Shown piece by piece: positions 1 to 12,110 of a DNA stretch of 64,000 nt. Position 1 is the first letter of the stretch, and each line of letters begins with the position of its first letter. The translations under genes were made by a program, and so were the position numbers. The notes below the pieces were generated by a model. The model ran no database searches. It was not told the origin of the DNA and was given only the letters and a program-made list of their open reading frames with translations. Location of the stretch: contig JANPWX010000097.1 in the NCBI GenBank assembly GCA_024734555.1, positions 1,317,391 to 1,381,390 of the forward strand, given 5' to 3'. This stretch comes from Trochalopteron elliotii (taxonomy: Eukaryota > Chordata > Aves > Passeriformes > Leiothrichidae).

Positions 1-1344
1 AAGACAACAGTGAATGTCTGCAGCTCTGCTCTGAACCTCTCACCTGGGTTACAAAGCCATGATTATTTTATTGCAGTGAGAATCAAGATCAGTATGAATG
101 TTCTTTGATGAAAATTACAATTCAGTTAAAAACAAAGAGCTGGCCATCCTTACTCTTCAGATATTCTGCTAGATGTATATCTTTCACACATCCTAATTTC
201 AAAGGGAAGCATATCTTTCTCCGTGTATCAGACATAAGAATTTTTTTCACTTTGCACCCTTTCTTTTCCAAGTAAATCCTCTATTTACAGCTTATCCTTT
301 ATTTACAGCTTAGAAGCACAGCTGAGCATAGCAAAGAGTTTAACCAGGAAACTACAGAAAATCAATCTCTGTATGGATATTGTCTTCATATATTTATAAA
401 CCATCCACCCAAAAGGAGCAAGTTTATACATCACACACAGGGAGCCCATTACTGTCACAGAGCATACATGGGGGAATTCTCATGCTGGAAAAAAGAACAT
501 CTTTGCTTCCCACATCTTATCATCAAGAGCTTAGCAAAGTGTTGAAATGAGCTCTCTTGGGTCCTGTTGTACCACAGAACTAAAATACACTAAGTTACGA
601 TTTTTGGTTTACTACATTTGGGCTTCTAGATCAGTACCAGGCTCAATATTTGGAATTATTTGTAATGAGATCACTTTTCTGCTATACTATGTGTGCTTTG
701 AATCTCATGTTATCTTCCTTAAATCTGTTCCAGAATTTAGTTTAGCAAATAGTATCAAGGGTGGAGAATCTTCTTAAGCGAGCATTAGAGACCAAGGTCC
801 ATAAATTGATCTGGAAACAGAGAATGCCATTCATCCAAAACAACTGTAACCCAAAGGAGTATATGGGATGGAAAATGCCCCAGTGCAGCATGTCTCTGGA
901 AAGGGATCTGAGGATTACAGCATGCCATGGGTACAAAATTCATTCTGTTCCTGAAAAAAAAAATACTTCAGCTGGACTTGAAAACAGAAACAGAGCCTAG
1001 AAACCAGAAAGCTATCCTTTTGCTCAGGACTAAGAAGGTTCCTTCTGTGTTTGGCTATGTTGTTCATCAAGAAGGTGAAGACTGTTTTTATGAAAGGCAA
1101 AAGAATACCCAGCCAGCTACAAAGCCTGCCCTCCAAGGAAAATCTACAGGACTTGGTGCTGCCCAGTATGAGGGAGGGAGGGCTGAAAGGTCACATCTTC
1201 CAGGTAGATTACGTACTGCTGCAAAGAACAAGAAAATAAATTACTTTCCAATGTCTTTTGCCAATGAACAGCAATAGTTATGCTCAACATGAATCTCTCT
1301 TGCTGTCAAATTCAGGACAATCTTTCCAGCAGTAGGAAGAGAAA
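1..1344. other. non-coding unique DNA
   Basis: No gene or recognisable repeat was seen. The open frames here are under 120 codons, overlap one another on both strands and show no recognisable domain. The sequence is AT-rich and of mixed composition, as expected for avian intergenic or intronic DNA. Confidence 0.6.
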
Positions 1345-1522
1345 AACACTGAAAAGGTTGCCTGGGTTCATTGGCAGAACCACCACTGGAGGGGTTTTTG
1401 ACAACAGGCCTGACAAACAAACATCATTAAAGGAGATTGAGGCATAGCTGATCTGCCTCAGGGACAGAAGCATGGACTAGGAAATTTTTCAAGGTCTTTT
1501 TAAGGTTGCCACCTTCTAAATA
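1345..1522 (+). mobile_element. old CR1 LINE 3'-end relic
   Basis: The stretch follows the order of the CR1 3' region: a 'ggttgcctggg' block, 'ccactggaggggttttt', 'gacaacaggcctgacaaacaaaca', 'agctgatctgcctcaggga' and 'atggactaggaa', ending in a degenerate 'aaggttgccaccttcta'. It is heavily diverged, with small indels and no intact terminal repeat, so it is probably an old insertion. Only the non-coding 3' end remains. The assignment is by remembered consensus and the edges are uncertain. Confidence 0.5.
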
Positions 1523-4500
1523 CAAAAAACATGGACATATAATGAGTACAAACAGCTGCAATGCAGCAATTAATTTGCTAAGGTTAGTACCAGATCCACA
1601 CCATCCATAGTTTGCAGCAAGCTGTTCAAAACCCAGGCAAGGCTACACTGTTAAAACTTCTGCCACTGGTCCCAGTTCCCTTGGGCTAGCTCACATCCTA
1701 CCTCAACCATGCCTGTCGGAGGTTCAGAGCAGACAGATGATAAAAAATTATTTGCACTGGGAGTCACCTAGGTCTGCATTTTCTAATCTTGGAGAGGCTT
1801 GTACATAAGATAATAATATCATTAATAGCCATAAGATAGTAAGATCATTAATAGTCATAAGATAATAAACCCCTCCAGGAACGCTATATGTATAAATCAG
1901 GCATAGGACACGTACCATTACAAGCACCACACAGAACTAAGCCAGACTGTTCTGTTTTTCTAAAGGAATCTTACAAACCTGAGGAGTGCAAAGGAACAAG
2001 CACCCTGGGAGCTCAACAAATGAACAGGATAGAGCTTTCAAACTGTAAGTAGCACTGACAGATTTCTTGGCTATTGATGCAGATCCCTGGTGTACAGTCT
2101 GCAGCCACTTTGAAAAGAAGTAACGATTATTAATTGATAATGGAGTGCCAACAATTTACTAGGTGTTTCTTGTTTTTCATTTAGCAGCATACATGAATTC
2201 GAAAGCAGTCTGAAGCAAAGAGTTACCCAGGACAGCAGAGGACATGAGTGTTTCAGAAACAACATTCACAGCCTCGAGAGAGAAAGCCTATCAGGGCTGG
2301 TTTGTTTTGTTTCAGAAGAGGGCTGTACACTACTGAATTTCCTACTTTTGGGGGAAATTAAGGAATCAGCACACCTTCTGAATCATGGGATCTCACCCTC
2401 TCAGGTCAGTATGGTTTTCTGTGCAACAGAAATATACTCAAGCATACTCAACGCAACAGAAGTGGCCCAAGTTACTGAACACAAAGGGCAGTGGTTTCTG
2501 GCCACAGTATTCAGCAAGATAGTCAGCAAGCTGAAAAATCCCACAGGCCTTTCTACCTCTGACTCCTTTGCATGAAAGTGACACCTTGATGATAGAAGAA
2601 AGAACATGCTTTTCCAGGTAGTCCGCATAGAGGGTGAAAGAGAACACAAGTTTAGCACATGAACAAACCTCTTAACAGGTTTACAAAATATCTCTGTTGA
2701 AGATTTATGAGAATCAAGATCTGGTATCTCCAATGGAGCAATGTGTTGAATCAGATGGTTAAAGAACAGCAACAGCAAAAGCAAGTGAAAAAAACAGCCA
2801 CCTGGTACTACCCAACTTCCATTTTCATTCAGGAGCCACAAGTCCAGCTCATGTTACAACCATCTTTTGTCTTAGACACAAGAGAAACAGAAAATACAGA
2901 CAGTAAGGAGCCTCCTTAGTAAGACTTCTTCTTCCATTATAGAAAACTCAGGATTTTTAATACAAAAAGCTGTAAAATGCTCATACATTGGGGAAAAAAC
3001 AAAAAAACAAAACAAAAAAAAAAACACAAACAAACAAACTTCCAAACCAATAAATCTAGGAAAAGGCAGAATAAACTTACATAAGTGTCTGAGTCTTTCC
3101 TAAACTACATTTGCTTGAGTCAGTTTTTAAGAGTAGGCTTTCATCTGAATTGAAATTTATGGCTAGCTCAAAGCCTTTCTACTTAACACTAATGTTCAAA
3201 GGTGATAGCTTGCACAGATTCATCCCTGATACTGCTGGTTGTTCATGGCATTTATCTGATGGTCCACATTTAATCTTTATCACTCTTTTTATTGAAGAAA
3301 TCAATTCTCATTAATATTTTTAATGGTTTTTAGTGGATGTTAATGAAGTGTGGGAAGGTCCTTCAGGGACTGTACTCTTCTGTCACATTGAAAGTGACAC
3401 TAAGTGACTTGATAAACAGCAGCATGTTAGTAGTCTTCAGGTTTTAGGTGGGAACATCGTCATGAAACTAGAATGTTCCTTCTCTGTGTGCAATATAGAA
3501 AATAACCAAAGAAATCTAACAAAATACATCATTGACGTGCACAAAAATTAAAAGCTTCATGAAACATGTCGTAAAAGATATCTTGCATCCCAGTGAAAAC
3601 TCTCCATGCAAATGTTAATATGGGTACTGCCTATTCTCAAACATATTAAAAAAAAAAAAAACCCAAACACTTATAGATGAAGAATTGAGGTTGGATATAC
3701 AGTTTGCAGTTTCTATACAACAAGTAATCTGGTAAAGAGACAGCCAAGTCAATTGCTCATCTTTTTGCAATTATCAGTTACTTCAAGAAGAAATTACTCA
3801 TTTTTTTGCAAAGAGCTACTTTCCTAAACAACTCCTCTACACAAAAAGTCAGCAAATTAGTTTTTTATGAAAACTATCCTGATCTCCCAATACTAAATAA
3901 TATTCCATCATGCACTGTATTTTCAGGTGATGTTAATTTTGTCCTTGTTTTATTCTATAATGAAAATGTGATTTTATCTCTTTCCTTCTTTGATACTTTA
4001 TGTAAAATATAATATAAAACATTTAATGTATAAGATTATTTTAAAAATATTGTTTATTAACTGTATAGGTAAGGGAGTACTCACTGAGGCAGCATTATTT
4101 ATGTCATAATTCTCTCATTATTCAGAATGTCACTAGTGATGAATAACAGATTTAAGAGGAAAATAGAAACTTGAATCAATGCCACAACACCATTGGATAA
4201 GAGCGAGCTGCCTATCTTTCTTGTTCATGTTTGACCTGTACTGTGTCTGAATTAAAACATCTTTTGTCAGCCACTAATGAGATATTTTTGAGAATTAACA
4301 GCAATATACTGCATCAATTTAGTGTCCCCACTACTGAAACAACAGTTATCAAAATACAGCAATACATCAAGTCTGTATAGAAAGCGAGAGAGTTTCCTAC
4401 AAGACCGAGGTCATGCAGGGAATCAGTCCTAGAGCTCCAGTTTACCAGAATCTAAAAGACAATGCAGAAAAGGCACACATTTTTTGCTTCATCTAGGAAC

Positions 4501-6750
4501 TACTGCAACCTGGAAAGCTCAAAGAACTTCATACAACATGAGATGCTGCCTCTGCAGAATGAGATTCATTGCCTGAAAGGAAGCAGTGAGCAAGAGAGTT
4601 GAGTTAATACAAAATTTGACCCAAACAAAGCATAATAGCTACTGAATGAAAAAAAAAAAAATCTTAAGTGACCTGTAAGTAGGAAAAATATGGAATTATA
4701 AAAGCATTTGCTTCAATTTCAGTTCATTCACAAATAAAGATCTGCTGGTGATAGTGATGATATTAATGGCACAAAATGAGTCTTGAGAACATAGCTTAAT
4801 GTTAGAAAAGGCAGAAAGCTAAAAAAATTGTGTCACACGGACACTGCTGTTTTGTTATCACCAAAATACCACAGATGACTGGTGCTAGGATGAAGCCACT
4901 CTTTATAACCTGTATTACAGTGCAGTTGAAGCTCTCCCTACCTAAGATAAGAACTGGAGACAATTTCAGTAGGTAGAAGGATTTTTGATCAACTTAACTC
5001 TTCTCAAAATAGCAGTTTATTTCCTTTGTCTTGCTTTCAAGCAACTCAGTTCTGAAATGTTTTTTTACAATTAGTTTCAATCTGTATTCAGATATGGTGA
5101 ACTACAGTAATGGAGGAAAACATTAATTTAGCTGCACCAAGTACCATTTTCTTATGCTAATTTTGGAACTTTTGAAATGCAATAGGTATGGAGTTTACAG
5201 GAAATATGACAAAAAACATCATTGAGCCAACTCCTCAGGGAATTCTGGCAGTGCACCAGAGGCACTCCACAATTAAATTTTGCAAGAGTTGTGAGGTTAT
5301 GATAATGTATATGTGAAAGACCTATGATTTGTGGAGACAAACTCGGGTGCACAGGAGGGAAAGGGGAACACAATAAAACCCAACAAAACCTGACAAAAAA
5401 AGAAGACAACACAAAATCAACACACCTAGGCAATAATTTCTGAAGGAATCAAATAATATCCCACAAAACTGCAGGTCCGTTGAAAAGCTGAATCCCCCTG
5501 AGAACAAGTTGTTTCCTTTCTGCCCAGCCTGGGTGCTGCCTGTCCAGCAAGCAGGACTTGAGCTGCCATATCCACAGAGATGGACACATCAGCTGCTTGT
5601 CACAACACTTTAGTTCCTCCTTTTGCTTTGAAATCTGCAATCTTGTCCATCTCAATGCAATAAACAGCAAATGAGACTGTTAGACTATTCTCCACACAAT
5701 TGGCAACAAATAAGAATTTGATCTAATACAATACCTGAGTCAAAATGCTGGATAGAGCACATTTAGTGGGAAAAAAGTGAAATTTTTAGGGAAGAACAAC
5801 TGAAAAACTACTAGAAACATGAAAGTCTTCATTTGAGGGGCTATAACAGATATATGGCCATCTTCTAACACAAAAACCCTAACCTTGTCTCCTGGAGAAC
5901 AGAACAGCTGAGGGAAAAGATCACAGAGGTATACTTTATAATTGTGCTCCCTCTTATCAAAGGTTTAAAAGACCAGAGTAGTCATTTTATAGCTGAAATG
6001 CAGTTGCTGCAGTATGGACAGCATATTAAGACAACTACAGAGTCCTCTGCATAATTATGCTAATGGATACAGCACCAATTATAGATTTTCTTTTATTCCT
6101 TGAAGTCCTCAGAAAGATGAAGGTGAAGGAGTGATGAAAATAGGAACACAGCTAGAAATATAAACCACTAGTAATGTCCCAGTATGGCACTTTTTCAGTA
6201 CTCTGGCAAGATTACTAGACAGAAACAAAATAAGATTAAGTCAAAAGAGCTTCCAGGTGACCTTGCTAGAAGCAGAATACTTTTCAGCAGTTTCCTTGAT
6301 TTTTTTTCCCTCTTTATTCAGGTATATATAACTAAAGACAGTTGGAAACACTATACAAAACTAAATAAATTAATTTTTGGACTACTCAAACCCCTGGCCA
6401 AGAACTGAAGATATTTGGTGATAGCAAAAATCTAATGGAATATCATCTTCAGCAGTCAAAAAATTCCACCAACATGTTTCTGAGAAATAGTGTCAAAATA
6501 TAGGTGTAGACAGGCTTTATATTACAAAAATCAGACTTGCTAAATGTCTTTTATCTTCTGCAAATTTGGCAGCTTGAAGTTGTTATCTTACAATTTTTCC
6601 CAGCTTTAGAAAAATTGTTTCACATTGACCCTATATAAAGAATGTTTTTAAGAGATAAACATTTTACCAAAGCCTGTAGTGACAGGACAAGAGCAAATGG
6701 TTTTAAACTGTAAGGTGCTAGATTTATATGGGACATAAGAGACAATATTG
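1523..6750. other. non-coding unique DNA with A-rich tracts
   Basis: About 5.2 kb with no identifiable gene or dated transposon. It holds an A/C-rich tract (2993-3039), poly-A runs near 3648-3660 and 4630-4642, and several homeobox-like AT blocks. The open frames present have no recognised domain, and frames on opposite strands overlap. Confidence 0.6.
2993..3039. repeat. A/C-rich low-complexity tract
   Basis: Runs of A broken by single C residues ('aaaaaacaaaaaaacaaaac', then 'cacaaacaaacaaac'), ending in a short (CAAA)n. Simple repeat with no coding potential. Confidence 0.85.
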
Positions 6751-6751
6751 G

Positions 6752-6919
6752 GTTTGGGTTTTGGTTTGGTTTTTTGTTTTTTTTTTTGGTTGGTTGGTTT
6801 TTTATGGGTTTTTTTGTGGGTTTTTTTTTTTTTTTTGGTTGGTTGGTTGGTTGGGTTTGTTTGGGTTTTTTTGCTTTGTTTTGTTTTTTTTTCTTTTTTT
6901 GGTTGGTTGGTTTTTTAAT
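6752..6919. repeat. G/T-rich low-complexity tract (GGTT/T-run)
   Basis: About 170 bases almost entirely T and G: T runs of 6-14 alternating with 'ggttggttggtt' tetranucleotide blocks. The forward frame through it encodes only a W/F/G/V-rich artefact peptide, so it is not treated as a gene. It directly abuts the CR1 3' end at 6921. Confidence 0.9.
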
Positions 6920-6920
6920 T

Positions 6921-7104
6921 TGAGGGTAGTGAGACAGTGGATTGCCTTACCCAGAGAAATCACCAGAGCTGGAAGGACTGGGGCTTTGAGCAGCCTTACC
7001 TAGTGAAAGATATCCCTGCTCACAGTGGAGAGGAGAGGACAAAACTATGTTCACAGGCTATTAAGAGGTCCCTTCTAGCCCAAACTTTTCTATGAGACTG
7101 TGAT
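6921..7104 (+). mobile_element. CR1 LINE 3'-end fragment
   Basis: The segment follows the final ~180 bases of avian CR1 in order: 'gagggtagtgagac', 'ggattgccttacccagagaa', 'gctttgagcagccttacctagtg', 'atatccctgctcacagtgg' and 'aagaggtcccttctagcccaaac', ending in 'ttctatgagactgtgat', a degraded ATTCTATGA terminus. It is 5'-truncated and lacks all coding sequence, as is usual for target-primed CR1 copies. Confidence 0.75.
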
Positions 7105-10100
7105 AATTACTACTGAGGCTACTCATTGTTTTGACACATTAGTATCATTACAGGTTATGCATTTATTATATATAAATATATACATTTTAGTCTGAAATGA
7201 AAACATCTGTAAAAAAAAACAATAAAATTTTGAAAGACAAGAATTTGCAATAAAAACATTTTAAAAGAAAATATAGTAATTGCATTTATATCCCTATTTT
7301 AAATTAGCCTTTAGAGAACCCATTGTTCCTATTAAGAAGCAGCAAATTCTATGGCCATAGGTTGGATGTGCAGTGCTCCTGAGTGTTTTTAACCAAGTCT
7401 GCCAGGTGAGCTGTTCACAACAGCACATATTCTGAACTGAGTGTTATGTTTCTCTGTTAAACACTTGAATTCTAAAAGCCTCAATTATAAGCGGCAATGA
7501 TTGCTTAAGTGCCTAAAAATTAGAGATTATGATAGTAAAATCCACTTGCCACTCACAATTTCTTCTCACAGGATCTTTAGTCCTTGCAAGTCCAGCACAG
7601 AGCAGAGCACACGGAGCACTTGGTCACACTTAGGCAGCCACAAGGAAAGGTACCAGTGGAGTCTCCTGAAGAGTGCAGGGGAAGAGGGGACAGAATGGAG
7701 AGCAGCAATAAAAGCCCAAAACATCAATAACAGATCACCTCTCTCACCTGCCCCTCCTCTCTTAAGGGTAAGTCTTTATCTGACACAAGGACTCAAGAAG
7801 AAAAAAGTAGCCTAACTCTTTGTAAGCATTGAATTCAACATGTAAGTTCAAAGTATTCTTGTCTTTAAATACTAATGTGCTGAAAATATTGCTAAGTATC
7901 TCATATTAAGGACTGAAATAGAATAATGAAAGGAGAAATTTTAGCTGTGAAAATATCCAACTTCATAATAGAGGTCCTTGATAAGAGCTCCATTATACAG
8001 ACTGCAGTAAAGGTCCCATTCTAAGCCATACACTGAAAGCATCTTTCCATTCATATCAGAGGGGGAAAAAAAATCTGGTTTCAATGCACAGACTTAACTG
8101 TGAACAATTTATTTCTAAACCATTTTTTACAGAGGAAACTAAAATATTGTTCTGTCTCCCTTTTTTGGTGGTTGTTTCTAACATTCCTATTATCTGTAGA
8201 TTAAAAATAACTTTCATTTCAAAGTGTGAAAAAAGAAGTGTATGTGTTTTTAGATCACATAAATGTTACTTGAATGTGTACTCTCATTTCCCTTCTTGCA
8301 GAATTAGAATTTCAGAAACAACATTCTCATAAAGTTTATTGGGATTTCAAATACGGAAAAAATAAAGTGTTCAAAAATGGGCATTTCATTCCAAGAAAAG
8401 TAAAGCTGCACTTCACAATGTATTTATTGTTTATGAGTTTTCATGATTACAGTGAACTAGTTTATAAAGCAGGTTTCCTTGCGTGGTTTTAAAGCACATC
8501 GAGGAAAGATAATTCATCTATTGTTAACTACCACTACAAGAACCTCATCTGCTAATGTGTGTGTGCTTATTCAACAAAATAAGACACCTTTTTGTGTGTG
8601 TGTTTGCAATTTTTTTACCATAAACCTCTGTGAATGAAGATTCGTGATTTTTTTTTGGTATATGTAAACTTACTTTGAAAGTTTATTTGCTACATCTTTG
8701 TAAATTCAAATGCAGGCAATTCTCTCGAATTAAGTTTTCTTTACAGAATCCCCCACATTTTCAGATAAAGGAAATAAAATTTGGAAAAGTAGCAAATTGT
8801 CTATCTCCTACCTGGAAATAAAAAAGAAAATATTCTGAGGAGAGTAGGGGAAAGATAACTGACTACTTGAGTATCTGGAATCTTTCAAGAAACATTTAGT
8901 CTAAACCTTAAAGTAAGATTTCACATATCAAGAAAAGACACATCCCAGGCTGCAAAATGAAGAGTCTACATGGATGAGAAAGATGTGTCTTCTCACTGCC
9001 AAAATGAAATTGAGTTTGTGAAGGTAGAGAAAGGATCTGGATGGATTCCTAAAATCCAGTTCTCCTGAAATCTGGAGATTTGGGCATTTTCATACTTGTG
9101 CTCATGTACACACACCCCTGCACACATGGAACATGTCGTCAAGAACAGATTTCACTGATAGAATTCCCTGTAAATAATCACATTCCAACCCCCTCCAACG
9201 CAAAGCACCAAATTGGCTGGTCTTATATTTTGTCCTGTGTCCAACAAGAATTTTCTTTCTTCTTGCTTCTACTAACTAGCAGAAAAGAATCTCCCAAACA
9301 GAAATGGGAGAACAGAAATGTCCTTCATTTCATTGTCTCTTTAAATAATTTGTATTATGCTCCATTCTTCTGTATTTACTGCATACATGAAGCCACAAGG
9401 ATAATTATTCAGCAATAGCATTTGCAGAATATTCAGGCATGGATGGATACCTACTTGTATTCCACAATGGATCTGCCTGGGTCATAGGAAAAAACAATTA
9501 TCCCTAGTTCAGATTCTCTAATGACAAGTTCCTGCTTGAAGATGTTGATTCAGTGAAGTCACCTCCCACACTCTCTGTCTTTTCTAAACTGGGGGACCTT
9601 GAGAAGTGGCCCACCAGGGTACAAGCAGCTTTGCCAGGGTCTAATGACAGCTTTCCAACTCCTGCCCCACTCCCCTCAAGAGTTTTCATTATCCATAATA
9701 CTTTCACAAAATACAAAGTGCAAAGCGTTTCCCTTGCCAAGACAAATGCATTTTCTCCTTAGTTGATAGGAAGAGAGAGAAATGACCAGAGAAACTTGGA
9801 AGGAGAGCTGTCATCAAACCCATTTTTTACAGAGCCATAATGGTACTTCTATTTCCTCTAGGTTCATGTTTGTTCTGGTCATGAGCCTTCTTTTTTCACA
9901 AAAGATCCAATAATCATTTGTTTAAAATAACAATAGGGTTTTAATTAAATATAATTGGAGAACTGACCACACAGAGAAAAACCCTGGAAGTTTAGTGTTA
10001 CACACATTTGAGATTTTTGAAAAGTCAGGATTTTATCTTTATTTTTTATATTTTTTTTCATTCCTCCTTTCCATTAAGTTTCATGGCAGTTTTTTCTTCC

Positions 10101-12039
10101 CTTCTCGACATTCAGATACCAAAGAGAACAGAGAGAAAGTTTCACTTTCATTCTTGCAAGGATTATAGCAACACTTCCAGCCAGCTTCCTTTCATTTGCT
10201 TACAAGTTGCAAACTCAAGAACATAATCTATTCTTGACTGGGTGTCTCCATGTCATTTTTATTTGGAATGCCCACTTGTACTAGAAATAAGGCAATTTGT
10301 TTCAATTCAGAAAACCATGAGAATGAGATTTCCATTGTATCATCTCTGCTTGAATGACACTTGTGTTTCTCCAGGGAAGTCAATCTGTTTTGAAGGACAT
10401 TGAGTGCTGTGATGAGGGAAACATCCTTTGCCTGCAAGGCAGTGTGAATAAACCTGAGCCAGTCCACGAAATTCATAACACACAAGCAAACAGACAATGC
10501 AAGGAAGGGCATTCAGCTGAAACCACAGACCAGATGCTTCCATGGTATACATTCACTATGGTTCACTTCATTCTGTCAAAGCCTTTATGGTGGTGAGAGA
10601 GAGACATGCAAGTGCGTATGTTCCTATGTACTTTTTTCTCTTTTTCCCAAGGCTGTGGGAATGCTTTAATTGGCAAATACAGGACACTCCTTCCAATCAT
10701 CCCTGGACTCTTAGGTTTTTCGAGTCTCTCAAAGGCAGCCCATTTTTGCAAGGCATTTCGAGCTCACCAGATAAGCTCTCTGGCTTGCAAAAGACAAGTT
10801 TTCAAACAGAGACTTTACTGGTTTGTCTTCTCTTCTAGACATTGAGAGACAAACTATTGCATTCTACAAGAAATAATATGCTGTAAACTGAATTATTTGT
10901 CAAATACAACCATGACCTAAAAAAGGTGAAGAAAAGGAGACATTTATTATTAGTTGGGAAAACAAAATTTCATACCAAATATATTCTACTTATTACAACA
11001 TCCCTCCTAAAGACAAAGCTTCCTGTAGAAAAGGATATTGTAGCTCCTTAATTTTTTGAGTAACGACTAATCCTCATTCTAATGAAACATTATGTGATGG
11101 TATTCAACAAGTTTCTGATGCATCATTGTAATTACAGAGTGATTAAACCTTCATTGCCTTATAGCAGGCTGATTTTTCTGTACCAATAATAGAAGGTAAA
11201 AAGAATAACAGTTTCTTACGCTAATGCTACATCATTACAGGTCCAGTTTTTCCCATGGAAAGCTGAGAAGACTCTGCAAGAATCTGCTTCAGACTCCCAA
11301 AGACATGTCAGAGTCCCTACAACTAGAAAATCTGACTCCAGAAACTGTGAACTAAGTGTTCACTTGAAATCAAACCCCATAATGGCAGGTATAAATGCAG
11401 ACACCAGAGCAAGGGTAAGAAAGCTCCATGTGTTACTCCTCATTTGTACACAGTACTGCTGCACTATTTAAATTGATGGGATTCTGCTTCAACGCATAAC
11501 CACTTCATCCTCCTGTGGGAAGGCACAAAGAGAATAGTAAAGACTAATACTGAATTTAAACCACTGCAGGCAGTGGTTTATTGTTTCAGAGTTACAGTTT
11601 CAAAGACGTTTTAGAATTATGTACCCTGTCCACCTTTATTTCTAATAACAATACAGTCTGCCCACATACCCCTAGGACCAATGAATTCTGCTTGGTTAAA
11701 AATAAATCTTTCAGACAGTTTTGGTGTGAAGAGAGACAGAAAGCTCTTTTTCCTCATGGTAATTTGTTCCAGTGGTCAATCCCTTGCTAGAATTTTTGTG
11801 TGCACACTGACTTTCCCTCTTTAAATTTGTTGGCCCTTATCTTTCAGCCACTAACTCTATCTTACCTTTTCCCTTACTACACTAAACATATTTCAGAACC
11901 CATTTTTCCCCTTTGTGTTTATATGCTACACTGCACATGTTCTCTAGACAGTTTTCTGATAAACTGAAGTCTTTCATTTCTCTCTCCCAGTGTGCATTTC
12001 TGACTGCTCTTCAATTCAGTAGCAGTTCTTTGTTTATTT
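7105..12039. other. non-coding unique DNA
   Basis: Nearly 5 kb in which no exon or clear repeat was recognised. Open frames of 60-112 codons occur but overlap on both strands and have no known domain. A short perfect palindrome sits at 11557-11580. Confidence 0.55.
11557..11580. repeat. perfect short inverted repeat (10-bp arms, 4-base loop)
   Basis: TAAACCACTG, loop CAGG, then CAGTGGTTTA. Both arms match exactly. It could form a small hairpin or be a palindromic protein-binding site. Confidence 0.7.
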
Positions 12040-12110
12040 CCTAGACCACCAATAAAAGTGCTGAACAGCAAGATCTGGACTGAGTACTGGCACTTTCACA
12101 GCTTCATTCA
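12040..12110 (-). mobile_element. probable CR1 ORF2 (reverse transcriptase) relic, antisense
   Basis: Read on the plus strand, 'aaaagtgctgaacagca' followed by 'ggactgagtactgg' resembles the complement of the CR1 RT region encoding the ...GPVLFN...F.ND segment (typically 'aagatgttgaacagcac' plus 'gtactgagccctgg'). The match is short and flanked by sequence that does not align by eye, so the true extent is unclear. It would be an ancient minus-strand copy without its 3' end. Confidence 0.4.

Noticed and set aside
2401..2841. 146-codon minus-strand frame
   Set aside because: No domain recognised, no convincing splice signals, and plus-strand frames overlap it. Length alone is compatible with chance.
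6728..7003. 91-codon frame rich in W, F and G
   Set aside because: Pure translation of the G/T low-complexity tract followed by CR1.
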